Origin: Lepidonotus clava
Taxonomy: Eukaryota; Annelida; Polychaeta; Phyllodocida; Polynoidae
Assembly: GCA_936440205.1 (NCBI GenBank)
Contig: OW387138.1
Span: forward strand, 32,383,541-32,447,540
Length of the DNA stretch: 64,000 nt
Direction of reading: 5' to 3'
A program made the position numbers and the translations under genes. Below are positions 9,997 to 19,838 of this stretch, piece after piece. The first letter of the stretch is position 1, and the number at the start of each line of letters is the position of its first letter. The notes under the pieces are model-generated. The model saw only the letters and a list, made by a program, of their open reading frames with translations, made no database searches and was not told the origin of the DNA.

Positions 9997-12900
9997 TTAA
10001 TCATCCATGTCGTCGCTCTCTCCGCCGTTGGACAGAGCGACGTAGTTAGGGCGGCGGTTCCGACGTAGGTTATAGCCACCTTTCGTCGGGACATGGTCCT
10101 TTACTGTTTTTCCTGGGCTCTGTTCCGACGTATCCAAGATCGGCACATCACCGCAGGGTAGTTTTATGGGCTTGTTGTTGCCTGGAGGGGATCTCCCCTC
10201 CAACGGCTGGTTTTTGCCCCTTCGTTTAGCTCGTTTGCGTTTCCTCTGTCCATTAGCGCCAGCTGTTCCCCGTTCACAGGCGGCTTTATTAGGAACAAAG
10301 GATAAGTTTGTGGACAGCGTGGTGTCCACACTGGTGCCCTGACCATCAGTGATTTGCCCATCCGTTTCTGCTAAATCAGTGGGACTTGGGCCAGGTTTTT
10401 GTGTAGGTACCTTCCTGGTCATAGGAACTGCATCATGCTCACGGGGACCGGTCGTTCCCGTTGAGTTTTCAGTCTCAGCACCCCTTATTTCGCCATCTTC
10501 CTCAGCGATTTCACCCGTCGGAGTGTGATGCAATTCAGGGTTTCGGTCAGGATCTGCCCCTTTTGAGTTAGTGATTTTCGCTTCCCTCACCAGTTTGGGA
10601 ATGTTATGAGGGACAGCGGGAGACCAGGGCCCATGTGCAGGTTTGAGTTTTGAAATGTTTACTAGATGTGGGACCTGTTTTCCAGTTTTTAAAGACACTA
10701 GTCTAACAAGGTGGTCTCCTTTTGTTTCAATTACCCTGAATGGCCCAGTATACCTGTTTGAGAACTTAGACGCTTTATTTTCACTAGCTAAAGGGTCGTA
10801 CATGTATACCATATCACCTTCGTACATCTGGGTGGGCCGCGCCCGCTCATCAATTCGCAGTCTCAGATCTTTTTCGTAGTTTTGAACTACTCTTTCAGCC
10901 ATATTCCTAAACATAGCAATATTATCCTTGGTTTGCATGAAAAACTCGCAGTCGTTCAGCGTTTCAGGAATTGTTCCTTGCTCAGGCATTCCCATACTGA
11001 TTGGATCTCTGCCAAACAGCAGGGTGTGCGGGCTGTATCCCGACCGTACACTGATTGTGGATCTAACTGTCCATAATGCAATGGGAAGTAGATCGACCCA
11101 GTTACAGTGATCGTCAGGGATATAATAAGCAATCAGGTTTTCGATGGTTTTATGTAGTCTTTCTACTCGAGCGTTGCCAGTCGGCATTCGCCCGGTAGTG
11201 AACGTTTGCTTGCACGCTAGTCGTGTGGTGATTTCCCTGAATAGCCCTGAGAGGAAGGCCGCTCCCCGGTCTGTGTGCAGACGGTTTACCCGTCCGTACC
11301 GACACACTATCCCGGTTAGGAAACAGTTGGCCGCGGTTTGCGCAGTAGAGTCTTTCGTGGAGAAAGCCTCCGGCCAACCTGTTAGTAGGTCTATGAAGGT
11401 CATGATGTATTTTGACCCATCCCTAGCCTTCTTTAGTGGCCCGATGAAATCACACTGTACTACCTCAAAGGGTCGGGTTGGTCTCTCCCAAGACTTAGCT
11501 AAGGCCTTGAAATGTGGGGCCCGTCTTCTTAGAGAACAGGTCTCACAAGCTTTTACATAGTCTACTATGTCGGCGTTCATATTCCGCCAGTAGAATTTCT
11601 CAGAGATTTTGGTAGTGAGGTTACTGATCCCTACATGTCCTCCAGCTAAGATATCATTATGTAATAGTCTCAGGACTTTGGGGATTAACCTACCTGGAAC
11701 TATCATCCTGGGTTTCAGTCTGACCAATTGGTCTTGGTGTTTGTTATACCTTTTGATGTTGAACCTACACAGTACTCCCGGTGCTACCATTCCTACAAAA
11801 TCAGCTTGGTCCATTATTCGCCTAGCTTCAATGGGATCTGTTGGTAGGTCTCCGTCCTGCAGGTAGTCTATCAATTGCGCGCACTCTGCATCTTGGAGTT
11901 GCGCGTTTAATACCGTAGCCACAGAAAGCTCTTCCTCCTGAACTTCGGCCTCAAATAACTCACATCCCACAGCGGGCTCATATTCCTCACCTGGGACATG
12001 CTCATGATAGACTCTAGACAAATAGTCCGGTAGAAAATGAGTCGCTCCTGGCTCATATATGATTTCAAAATCAAAATCTGATAACGCTAAAGCCCACCGT
12101 CTCAGCCGGGCTGACGGGGCTTTGTAGGCACTTTGTAGCAGGGGAATCAACGGTTTGTGATCAGTCACTATTGTGATTTTAGCTCCCTGCAACATGTCCT
12201 CATAGTTCTTAATGCCTTTAATTACTGCCAGAGCCTCCTTTTCTGTTACCGAATAATTTAATTCGGCGTCCCGGAGAGTACATCCCCAGAAAGCAACCGG
12301 ACGATAGATTTCATCTAGTTTGTGACAAACCGCTGCACCGCACGCGGCGTCTGATGCGTCAGTTAGTAGATAGAAGTGCCCTCCTATATCTGGATGAATT
12401 AGTAAGGGCGGCGAGGTCAGCAATTTCTTTAACTGTTGAAACGCTTCCTCGCAGGCCTCTGTCCACTCAAAATAGACTTCTTTCTTTAGCAGCCGGTTTA
12501 AAGGCTTTGCTAGATCAGCGAAGTTTGGGACAAATGATCGGTAGTAATTACACAGTCCCAGAAATGATTTAATGGTTTTCACATTATGTGGACGGTTAAA
12601 GGCTGTAATCTTTTCTGTGGTTACCCTTTGTGTAGCCACACCCTCTGCGTTTACTACATGGCCGAGGAAATTGATTTCACTGCGGCACCACTCACACTTT
12701 GACGGTTTCAGTTTGAGATTAGCTTTCGCCAAAGCTTGGAGAACCACCTCAACGCTCGCCAGGTGTTCTTCAAATGTAGTGTCGTAGACAATTACGTCGT
12801 CTAAATATGCTAAGCATGTTCTAGGAATCAATCCCTTTAGCGCTATGGCCATTACCTTGGTAAATTGCCAAGGTGCGCCAACTAAGCCAAACGGTACACG

Positions 12901-14238
12901 CTTATACTGATATACACCCATCGGGGTTTCAAAAGCGGTATATTTTCTACTGTCTTCTTCGATTACACATTGGTGATAGCCGCTCAACAGATCTAAAGCT
13001 GTCCACATAGTGGGTTTCTTGTAAGCCATATATAGGAAAAGCGAGCGAGCCGTGGGCATGGGGAATTTATCTTTAAAAGTGACTTGATTAAGCATGCGAA
13101 AGTCTGTACAGAGCCTAGGTTTGCCGTCTTTCTTCTGCACTACCACCAGCGGGCTTCGCCAAGCCGATTCGCTGGGCTCTATGACACCTATATCTATGAG
13201 TTGCCTAACCTGTTCATCGATGATATCCATTTTCTGTGGAGAGTATCGGTATGGTCTGGAACTTATAACTCCCTGCGACTCATCCACAATGATTCTCATC
13301 GGCGCTATTTCACAGTGACCTAACTCTTCCATTGAGAACGCTAGTGCATTTCTATTGTTATTAAGCATTTGCCTAAACCTTACCTGTTGTTCTTCGTTTA
13401 AGCACGATTCGGACAGATCTATCTTACTCACGTTTTTATCCATTTTACCTCGGGATTTCTCCTCAGAGGTTTGGCTTTCCATTTGCACTGCGTCTTTCAT
13501 TACTTCTACAGAAATCCTACAGATGGACATTGGGGTCTCTGTTTTAGTTAGATAACACAAGTCTAGGAACTCCTCTATCTGATTTTGGTTTACCTCAGGC
13601 ACTGCGCATTCTTCCGCAAAAGCTAATACTTCCTGGGGAGTGATTTCTTGCATTTCATCTAGCGGATTCATGACTTTGATCCACCACTGGCTTCCCACCG
13701 TATTCACGCACCCCTCTACTAGGACTGGTGCGGTTACCGCCGGTGCGCAGTAAGCTACCGGTGAGTCTAATCCCAGCGGCTCTCGAGTGGTTACCGGTAT
13801 GATGCATTCATTCCCCGGCGGAATTTTCACTGTTTCTTTGCTAACTATAGGGTTTCCACAAAACACTTCTATCTTTGCGCCTGGTAGAGATAAATCTGAT
13901 CGAAGCACTGTTAATAAGTTTCTACCGATTACTATTAGGTGGCATAGATCGTCCACTATGTTGAAATCATAGCAGACCACCGATCCCTGGATTGAAAACT
14001 TACATCTAATTTGTTCTAGTATTACTTGAGACGAGTTGTCTGCCAAACTGATGTTTCCCTTCGATACCTTCCATTCATCTAAAATGCATTGTTTAGGGAT
14101 CTGTCGTTTACAATGGGTGGACATGAAGCAATCGCTCGCTCCTGTGTCTACTAAAGATCTAACCTCCTTCTGATCATCAAATCTTAACGTTAAGAAAAAT
14201 GCTTCGTCTCCTATCTCTCTCCTAGCCGGTCCGTCCAC
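9997..14238 (-). CDS. pol: Pol polyprotein frame of the retroelement
   Basis: About 1413 residues in Ty3/Gypsy order. An aspartic protease lies near the N-terminus (LVDTGAS). A reverse transcriptase holds LCTDFRMLN, ALDLLSGYHQ and the YLDD box. An RNase H begins with LTDASDAACGA. An integrase has an H-H-C-C zinc-binding region (HVGIS...CETCSLRR) and a catalytic core (VVQCDFIGPL, HTDRGAAF). The C-terminal region is hydrophilic. Protease-RT-RNaseH-integrase order is diagnostic of Metaviridae. Gag lies just upstream. Confidence 0.93.
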   Translation of the reverse strand: MDGPARREIGDEAFFLTLRFDDQKEVRSLVDTGASDCFMSTHCKRQIPKQCILDEWKVSKGNISLADNSSQVILEQIRCKFSIQGSVVCYDFNIVDDLCHLIVIGRNLLTVLRSDLSLPGAKIEVFCGNPIVSKETVKIPPGNECIIPVTTREPLGLDSPVAYCAPAVTAPVLVEGCVNTVGSQWWIKVMNPLDEMQEITPQEVLAFAEECAVPEVNQNQIEEFLDLCYLTKTETPMSICRISVEVMKDAVQMESQTSEEKSRGKMDKNVSKIDLSESCLNEEQQVRFRQMLNNNRNALAFSMEELGHCEIAPMRIIVDESQGVISSRPYRYSPQKMDIIDEQVRQLIDIGVIEPSESAWRSPLVVVQKKDGKPRLCTDFRMLNQVTFKDKFPMPTARSLFLYMAYKKPTMWTALDLLSGYHQCVIEEDSRKYTAFETPMGVYQYKRVPFGLVGAPWQFTKVMAIALKGLIPRTCLAYLDDVIVYDTTFEEHLASVEVVLQALAKANLKLKPSKCEWCRSEINFLGHVVNAEGVATQRVTTEKITAFNRPHNVKTIKSFLGLCNYYRSFVPNFADLAKPLNRLLKKEVYFEWTEACEEAFQQLKKLLTSPPLLIHPDIGGHFYLLTDASDAACGAAVCHKLDEIYRPVAFWGCTLRDAELNYSVTEKEALAVIKGIKNYEDMLQGAKITIVTDHKPLIPLLQSAYKAPSARLRRWALALSDFDFEIIYEPGATHFLPDYLSRVYHEHVPGEEYEPAVGCELFEAEVQEEELSVATVLNAQLQDAECAQLIDYLQDGDLPTDPIEARRIMDQADFVGMVAPGVLCRFNIKRYNKHQDQLVRLKPRMIVPGRLIPKVLRLLHNDILAGGHVGISNLTTKISEKFYWRNMNADIVDYVKACETCSLRRRAPHFKALAKSWERPTRPFEVVQCDFIGPLKKARDGSKYIMTFIDLLTGWPEAFSTKDSTAQTAANCFLTGIVCRYGRVNRLHTDRGAAFLSGLFREITTRLACKQTFTTGRMPTGNARVERLHKTIENLIAYYIPDDHCNWVDLLPIALWTVRSTISVRSGYSPHTLLFGRDPISMGMPEQGTIPETLNDCEFFMQTKDNIAMFRNMAERVVQNYEKDLRLRIDERARPTQMYEGDMVYMYDPLASENKASKFSNRYTGPFRVIETKGDHLVRLVSLKTGKQVPHLVNISKLKPAHGPWSPAVPHNIPKLVREAKITNSKGADPDRNPELHHTPTGEIAEEDGEIRGAETENSTGTTGPREHDAVPMTRKVPTQKPGPSPTDLAETDGQITDGQGTSVDTTLSTNLSFVPNKAACERGTAGANGQRKRKRAKRRGKNQPLEGRSPPGNNKPIKLPCGDVPILDTSEQSPGKTVKDHVPTKGGYNLRRNRRPNYVALSNGGESDDMDD

Positions 14239-14276
14239 TGCGCCTAATTCTATCGTGGAATGAACGGACCCTTCTT

Positions 14277-17200
14277 CTAGTTTCCCTGATTCTTTTGTTC
14301 GGTACCACTGGCTTTGCTATCTTTGTAGATCCGCGGGGGTTTTTCCCTCAACCTATTCTTTAACCACAAGCACGCTTCTGTAGAGTGACCATGTTGTTGA
14401 TGAATGATACAAAACTTACTTTCATCAAAAGGCAACCTGGGTCTCTCTACTTTCTGTTGAGTTGGCAGATTCTTTCCCTTATCTGCCTCTCTGTTCGGGG
14501 CGATATTGGATTTAGGCTTCTGATCTGAACTTCTTTCACCCTTCTGGTTTTCGTACCTATCTTTTCTCTCATAACCTTGCTGTTTAAAGTTACCACCACT
14601 CTGGGGAGTCCCGCTTTGCCCCGGCTTTGGTTTCTGAAACCATGGAGCGGCCTCCAGTCGGGCCAGCACCACTCCAAATCGTTCGGAGATGGAGTTTAGG
14701 GCCGCGGTCTCCTCTGATTCTTGGCTTCCAGCCAGTTCGCTCACTGCATTAGATATCTTAGTTCCCCCTTTGCCTTTGTCCAACGATTCTAGCCTCGTTG
14801 CACAATCCACCGCTTCGGTGAAAGACTTAGGGTCCAGTATGGCTACTTGTCTGGCTACGCCCTGTTTTAATCCCTCTAAAAACACAGCTAACATCATGCT
14901 TTCACTCGCCTCTGCTTTCACTTGCTTTTGTTTCAGAACACCTGCAAATTCGATCACGCTCTGGTCTTTTCCTTGTTTAAGGCCACAGAACTCTGCGTGT
15001 TTCTGCCACTTAGCCCTTCGATCACCGAAGATCTTGGTCATTTGGGTTTCTAGCTTCCCAAATGAGTCTTTCTCACTTTCAGCTAACGCTCCTGCCCAGT
15101 CGTCGGCCCTTCCTTTTAGGCCTAACAGCGCCATATTCAGGAGATGGGCGTCCGACCAGTCATAGATAGCTTTCAGTCGTTTTAATTCCCTGAAATACTT
15201 TTCTATTTGCTCGTCTTCTTTTCCACTAAACCACGGTAACCTAATGTTTGGTCCCCTTTGGTGACCACTGTGAGTCGTTTCACGCACTGGCGCTGGTGTT
15301 TGCCCCAGTGCCTGGCTCAACTGTGGTAGAATTTCCCAAATATTTGGTTGATTCGGTGGGTTTGGAGGGTTGTTCTGACCTGGTGGTCCGGGCGGCGGAG
15401 GGTTCGGTGGGTTTGGAGGGTTGTTCTGACCTGGTGGTCCGGGCGGCGGAGGGTTCGGTGGGTTTGGAGGGTTGTTGAGTTGGTTAAGGAAAGGATTGTT
15501 ATTCTGGTTCGGGTGAGGGTTATTGTGTCCTGGTGGATTTACTTGATTATTCTGGCCTGCTGGGGCTTGCTGACCCTGCTGGTTACCCGCCCCTCCTCGG
15601 CCTGCGTTAAGATTGGCTGCGAGTGCCATCGCCTGCAGTAGGTGAGGGAGCAGGTTTTGATCGACCCCACCTCCCGCTGGCTCGGCCCGGCCGGGCTGTT
15701 GGCCTGGTTGGCCTCCCCCATCATTTTGTTGCAGTCCCCCAAGGTTTACCCCAGGATTAGGCTGCTGTATTCCCGGATTCACACCACCATTTCCCCCTGC
15801 ACCGGGTTGCTGGAGTCCCCCAGGGTTTATTCCCAGATTGGGCTGATTCGGAGGGAGATTATTAATAGGGTTTTGAGGAGGGTTATTGAGAAGGTTTTGA
15901 GGAGGGTTATTGAGAAGGTTTTGAGGAGGGTTATTGAGAAGGTTTTGAGGAGGGTTATTGAGAAGGTTTTGCTGAGGGTTAGGCCCTTGTGGGTTGGCCT
16001 GATTATCTTGGTCTCCCTGGACCTGCTGATTAAGAGGAGGAATAAGTCCTTGAGGGTTGGCCTGATCGTTCTGGCCCCCTTGAACTTGTTGATTAAGAGG
16101 AGGAATAGCCCTCTGAGGGTTGGCCTGATTATCCTGGCCTCCTTGGGCCTGTTGGTTAAGAGGAGGGTTGGCCTGATTATCTTGGCCCCCTTGGGCCTGT
16201 TGACCCTGTTGGTTTCCCCCTCCTCCTTGACCTGCCTGTATAGGGGCTCCCATTGCCTGCCTTATAAAAGGGTACAACATATTTTGTTGTATGGGCCCAA
16301 GGTCTATCCCGCCTCCTGCCGGCGCGCCTCGGCCCGGCTGCTGGATTAGGATCTGGCCATTCCCATTGTTTTGTTGGGGTCCCCCAGGGCCCATCCCACG
16401 GTTAGGAGGCCATGCCCCCATATCTACACCCCCAGCTCCCCCTTCATCGGGTTGCTGGCGTTGATCCCTATCCTCTCTTTCTTCTACTAGATCCATCAAA
16501 GGAACGCCTCCTTCCGCCATATTATTTTCGTGGAGGTTTTGTATATCGTGATCGTCCCACTGTTCTTTCACAGGTATTTCCTCTACACTAATTTCGTCCT
16601 CACTTTCAAGTTTAGCTTTCTTACCTGTGTCTAAACCGTCCTCAGTAATAAGTTCGTATGAAGACGAGGTTGATCTATCTTCTCTAGCTAATTTTCTATC
16701 AGGACTACCTTTTCTGACACTCGCGATAGCTTGTTCTAATTCTCTATCTTCTTCTTCGTCTTCACTTTCGTATTTATCATACAATTCTTGAGTTGAAGTG
16801 TTAAAATCTGGTGCTTTAAGCGTTACATTTTCCTCACTATCCTGATCGCTTAGCCTTTCTAAATCTATGTGCTTTTCGGGGCCTGTGTCTGCCCACTGCT
16901 TTAATATTTCGGCTGGATCAAAGGCCTGAATTCCCGCTCTTTTACCAGCTTGGTCTAGGTTCGTTTCTACACCGTAGGTTAATCGATAGGGTTGTAAATT
17001 GCCTACTTTCTCGCTGTTTCCCTCTGCTTCCCTTCCCACTCCCTTCTCCCTTCCCACTGTTTTTCCCTTAGCTACAGTGGAATAAGGAATGGACGCCCCC
17101 GGGTTGGGGTGAGTTGGTGTTACCAGTGGGTGACTGGTAAACTCAAGTCGTTGGGGTAATGGACAGGTGAGAGAGCTCCCATCAGGTAGGATTACCGGAT

Positions 17201-17783
17201 TTTCGGGGCGTTTTCCCCCTGATGGGCTGGAGTTATCCGCGGTGTTTTGTCGTTGTTTTAGGTTTCCTGAAGAAAATAGGTTATCTCCATTGGAAACTTC
17301 CTGTTCGCCTTCACCTCCCACTGCGGGCAGTAAAGGATAAGGAACACTTTGGTTACACCACGGATTGTTCACATCAGATACACAGGTGGATTGAGAGCTA
17401 GTACCAGTTTCGTGGTCCGTAGGTGGTACGTACCCTGGGTTCCAATATTGCTTATATTCCGTGAGACGGTTCTTCCCTTCAACTCGTCCCGAGTGTGTTA
17501 GGGTTTCAAGTCCTTCGTCAAGAACCGGCCTATCTTTGGACCCTAGGTGCCAGGGAAATGGTTTACCTCTGCCACGGGTTTGGTAATTTTGTGCACCTTC
17601 GGGGCAGAGCTGCTTGGGTCTGGCTGCGACCTCCTGTCTCTGTGCCTCCCCGTCTAAGGGATTACCTACCAGGTGGCGGTTTTCCACATTCCCTGTATAT
17701 GATGTTGACACATCGTGTCCTGCGGGCCGCAAAGATTGAGGCTTGGGGTTAGAGGAAGCCTCAAAGTCACCGGTGGCTGACAT
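14277..17783 (-). CDS. gag: Gag polyprotein frame of the retroelement
   Basis: About 1168 residues from the first ATG. The N-terminal part is acidic and low in complexity. The middle is extremely rich in Pro, Asn, Gln and Gly, with tandem NPPQNLLN units (about 15880-15970) and further NPPNPPPPGPPGQN units (15350-15470). The C-terminal third is a Ty3-type capsid domain (LKGRADDWAGAL, FLEGLKQGVARQV). It ends with a zinc-knuckle-like CxxHxxxxHxxxxC (FCIIHQQHGHSTEAC). The repeat-expanded middle makes it long for a Ty3/Gypsy Gag. The first ATG lies about 50 bases from the LTR. Confidence 0.88.
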   Translation of the reverse strand: MSATGDFEASSNPKPQSLRPAGHDVSTSYTGNVENRHLVGNPLDGEAQRQEVAARPKQLCPEGAQNYQTRGRGKPFPWHLGSKDRPVLDEGLETLTHSGRVEGKNRLTEYKQYWNPGYVPPTDHETGTSSQSTCVSDVNNPWCNQSVPYPLLPAVGGEGEQEVSNGDNLFSSGNLKQRQNTADNSSPSGGKRPENPVILPDGSSLTCPLPQRLEFTSHPLVTPTHPNPGASIPYSTVAKGKTVGREKGVGREAEGNSEKVGNLQPYRLTYGVETNLDQAGKRAGIQAFDPAEILKQWADTGPEKHIDLERLSDQDSEENVTLKAPDFNTSTQELYDKYESEDEEEDRELEQAIASVRKGSPDRKLAREDRSTSSSYELITEDGLDTGKKAKLESEDEISVEEIPVKEQWDDHDIQNLHENNMAEGGVPLMDLVEEREDRDQRQQPDEGGAGGVDMGAWPPNRGMGPGGPQQNNGNGQILIQQPGRGAPAGGGIDLGPIQQNMLYPFIRQAMGAPIQAGQGGGGNQQGQQAQGGQDNQANPPLNQQAQGGQDNQANPQRAIPPLNQQVQGGQNDQANPQGLIPPLNQQVQGDQDNQANPQGPNPQQNLLNNPPQNLLNNPPQNLLNNPPQNLLNNPPQNPINNLPPNQPNLGINPGGLQQPGAGGNGGVNPGIQQPNPGVNLGGLQQNDGGGQPGQQPGRAEPAGGGVDQNLLPHLLQAMALAANLNAGRGGAGNQQGQQAPAGQNNQVNPPGHNNPHPNQNNNPFLNQLNNPPNPPNPPPPGPPGQNNPPNPPNPPPPGPPGQNNPPNPPNQPNIWEILPQLSQALGQTPAPVRETTHSGHQRGPNIRLPWFSGKEDEQIEKYFRELKRLKAIYDWSDAHLLNMALLGLKGRADDWAGALAESEKDSFGKLETQMTKIFGDRRAKWQKHAEFCGLKQGKDQSVIEFAGVLKQKQVKAEASESMMLAVFLEGLKQGVARQVAILDPKSFTEAVDCATRLESLDKGKGGTKISNAVSELAGSQESEETAALNSISERFGVVLARLEAAPWFQKPKPGQSGTPQSGGNFKQQGYERKDRYENQKGERSSDQKPKSNIAPNREADKGKNLPTQQKVERPRLPFDESKFCIIHQQHGHSTEACLWLKNRLREKPPRIYKDSKASGTEQKNQGN

Positions 17784-17815
17784 CAAGGATGAGCAAAACG
17801 GCACAAGTCATGTTT

Positions 17816-17830
17816 CGGGTATCTCCACCA
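17816..17830 (-). other. Putative tRNA primer-binding site
   Basis: Two bases inside the 5' LTR the minus strand reads TGGTGGAGATACCCG. It begins with TGG, as expected for pairing to the 3' CCA of a tRNA primer. I could not assign the tRNA. Its position confirms which end of the element is 5'. Confidence 0.7.
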
Positions 17831-17832
17831 AA

Positions 17833-18451
17833 TGAACTATTGTTAATGTTTGATTTAAGACTGCGTAAGATTCGTGTATATCCAAGTCTTCATGAGTTGC
17901 TTTCCGGAATGTCTGAGTAATTCAGACTGCGTTTAAAGTTTGTCCATTCACTTCCCAATAGTTCAAAAGAAATGAACGATGAGGGAGCTTCGTAATATGA
18001 AAGGGTTTTTATTCAATAAACATCTCATCCCGAGTCAAAGCCACCATGTATAAGTCTTCATCAGTCCACCTCCCGTCTCCTATAAGCAATCAACCACATT
18101 TAGAACACGAGTTGCTCCAACGCCTTCTAGACCATTCTGGTATTTAGCTCTAACACAATCCTATGTCCGAGGTAGTGGATAATGGTAAACTCCAGTCTGT
18201 TACATGGAGTCGATGTACTTACTCCAAGTATAACTCCTTGGTTAGACATGTTTCTTCTAACCAACTAACTCACAAGCTGCTCACTAACTGCTCGCTCCCT
18301 ACCTTGCAACGCCTTTTATACTGGTTAACAGGTGGCGCTAGGAGCGTAAAATGTCTCCTCTAAGAGTAGACTAGAAGTAGACTTGCTAAGCCTGATCCGT
18401 GTTGGATTATATATCATAACAATGTATTAAAAGTACTAAGCCATTAGTACA
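17833..18451 (-). repeat. 5' LTR of the gag-pol-env element
   Basis: About 619 bp, starting TGTACTAATGGC and ending AACAATAGTTCA on the minus strand (TG...CA). It contains a TATAAAAG box at 18313-18320 and an AATAAA signal at 18008-18013. It is clearly related to the copies at 21066-21707 and 52804-53415, which fixes its limits. The outward flank is GTGA, inside the right copy of the SGNH-frame repeat. Confidence 0.9.
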
Positions 18452-18934
18452 TCACCTCATTTCATTTACATCGCCCTAACATACCACAGGACCTGGAAAA
18501 GATAATAAGTTTAGTACGCAAGATCCTAGTTCTCAGCCCGCGTCCACCATCTTGAAATCAAAAGTAAACACTAGGTGGCCACCCACGCTACCCGTTACTA
18601 AAATCACCAGCGAAACACAGTTTCTGGTTCCGGGAGTGACATCAGCTTCCGGAATACAACCACGTGAAGGCGAGCCGAGAACCACCAAGAAGAATTTGGC
18701 CAACAATCTCCTTAAACCCTACGGGTTAGTAGCCTGCCTAACATGCAAAGAACAATAGAAAGAAGGCTGTACTCACCAAGTCTCGGAGCGGTCTGGACGA
18801 GGGGCCGTCTCTACGAGGAGGGCGGTGTCCGACGACAAGCCAGCAGGGCGGTGAAAGTGTCTGTGTCATCCCATAAGAACAGTCTGGAGCTCCATCGAAA
18901 GTGTGATCTGCTCCTCTTGGATATATGAACTTAA

Positions 18935-19062
18935 GTGTACCAATCACTGGCCGGGAATTGGACCGGCAGAATTACTTGGCGGAACCAACCCGGAAAATTA
19001 AGTGTCCTAATCACAGGCCGGGAATTGGACTAAAAAATTACTTGATGGGAATCACCCCGGAA
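18935..19062 (-). repeat. ~65-bp tandem repeat, two units
   Basis: The segment holding AATCACTGGCCGGGAATTGG recurs about 67 bases on as AATCACAGGCCGGGAATTGG, each followed by an AATTACTTG-G stretch. Related units occur in the left copy near 150-245. It lies in the 3' non-coding part of the SGNH-frame repeat. Confidence 0.6.
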
Positions 19063-19103
19063 TTAAAATATATACACGGGGGGGGGAATTGAGTGCCGGC
19101 GGT

Positions 19104-19838
19104 CTAATGAATAACGGGCAACCGGACAAAGACCCGGCCCAGGGCCCGGGCCCAACGGCGTAACACCCGGGTGGACGGCATATACCCGTCTTCCAGTTCG
19201 CGGAAGTCATTGACGGTCATAACACCGTCAGCCACTACCTTGGAGAGGTGGAGGGCATGACCGGTGTTGACCGTCGGCACGTTGAACCAGTCGTTCGTCC
19301 TTTTGACTTCGCGGCTAATCCTGGGAATGATGCGGTTAAGCCACCGTTGCAAAGATCCGTCGCTGTCCGTGCGCGCCCAACTGCGGGCATCAAAGCCCGA
19401 GGGGGTCGCGAGGATGAGGGTCGCTGGAGCAGGGTGGGCGTGTAGATTCATAAAGGCACGAGTAAAAAGTTCAGCGTAAAAGTTGACAACTGCGTCCGGG
19501 TTAATGAACAAAGGAAGATATAATCGTAGGTCCGTGTCCCAGGTTAGAATGTCAAGTAAATTCGTAATCACTATTAACACGTCGTCGGGATACATCAGGT
19601 GGTGAGCAAACGCGAAGCCCGCCAGCTCCGCCGTCGTGGCCTCTTCGCTTGGAAAAACCACGTAGATGTGTTCCGTGTGGTTTTGTATCAGATCAGGGTA
19701 GTCCTGGACGCCCGCCTCACGTTCGGTGCAAAAGATGGCAACGCGAACCATACTGGGTGATGTTGCGAAGAAATAAGAGGTGACACTGAAGACTAAAGAA
19801 AAAAACACGTCTTGACGCGTTAAAAATACCGCCGGCAC
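19104..19838 (-). CDS. SGNH/GDSL-hydrolase-like accessory frame
   Basis: A frame of 244 residues, perhaps starting at the internal Met before VRVAIF. Alternating beta/alpha features fit an SGNH (GDSL) hydrolase fold: an N-terminal strand VRVAIF, then DDVLIVITNLLDIL (block III-like), PATLILATPSGFD and a C-terminal DGYMPSTRVLRRWA that sits where the D-x-x-H block lies in the family. SGNH domains are known passengers of some retroelements, such as Ngaro/DIRS-type and CR1-type elements. That, and the second copy at 1-90, make a mobile-element gene more likely than a host gene. No active function is claimed. Confidence 0.45.
   Translation of the reverse strand: MPAVFLTRQDVFFSLVFSVTSYFFATSPSMVRVAIFCTEREAGVQDYPDLIQNHTEHIYVVFPSEEATTAELAGFAFAHHLMYPDDVLIVITNLLDILTWDTDLRLYLPLFINPDAVVNFYAELFTRAFMNLHAHPAPATLILATPSGFDARSWARTDSDGSLQRWLNRIIPRISREVKRTNDWFNVPTVNTGHALHLSKVVADGVMTVNDFRELEDGYMPSTRVLRRWARALGRVFVRLPVIH

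Larger units (their letters stand above)
5358..18451 (-). mobile_element. Ty3/Gypsy-type LTR retroelement with env (fossil)
   Basis: Read on the minus strand, the parts in order are: LTR (18451-17833), primer-binding site, gag, pol with protease, reverse transcriptase, RNase H and integrase, small basic frames, and an envelope-like frame. This is the layout of env-bearing Ty3/Gypsy elements (errantivirus-like in organisation). The three main frames are long and open, so the coding part looks whole and the insertion probably fairly young. A same-orientation LTR at the left end was not recognised, so the left boundary is given as the end of the env frame. The element entered a copy of the SGNH-frame repeat just beyond GTGA. 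Confidence 0.85.
18452..19838 (-). repeat. Right inverted copy of the SGNH-frame repeat
   Basis: The reverse complement of this stretch matches 1-755 across the end of the SGNH-like frame, the CCGGGAATTGG tandem repeats, the donor-like and acceptor-like sites and the ~700-base tail. Together with the left copy it forms a long inverted pair around the gag-pol-env element. The LTR at 18451 cuts into this copy. Confidence 0.75.

Noticed and set aside
15350-15980. Tandem DNA repeats at first taken for a CRISPR-like or satellite array
   Set aside because: Units are directly adjacent, keep the reading frame and encode repeated Pro/Asn/Gln residues inside Gag.
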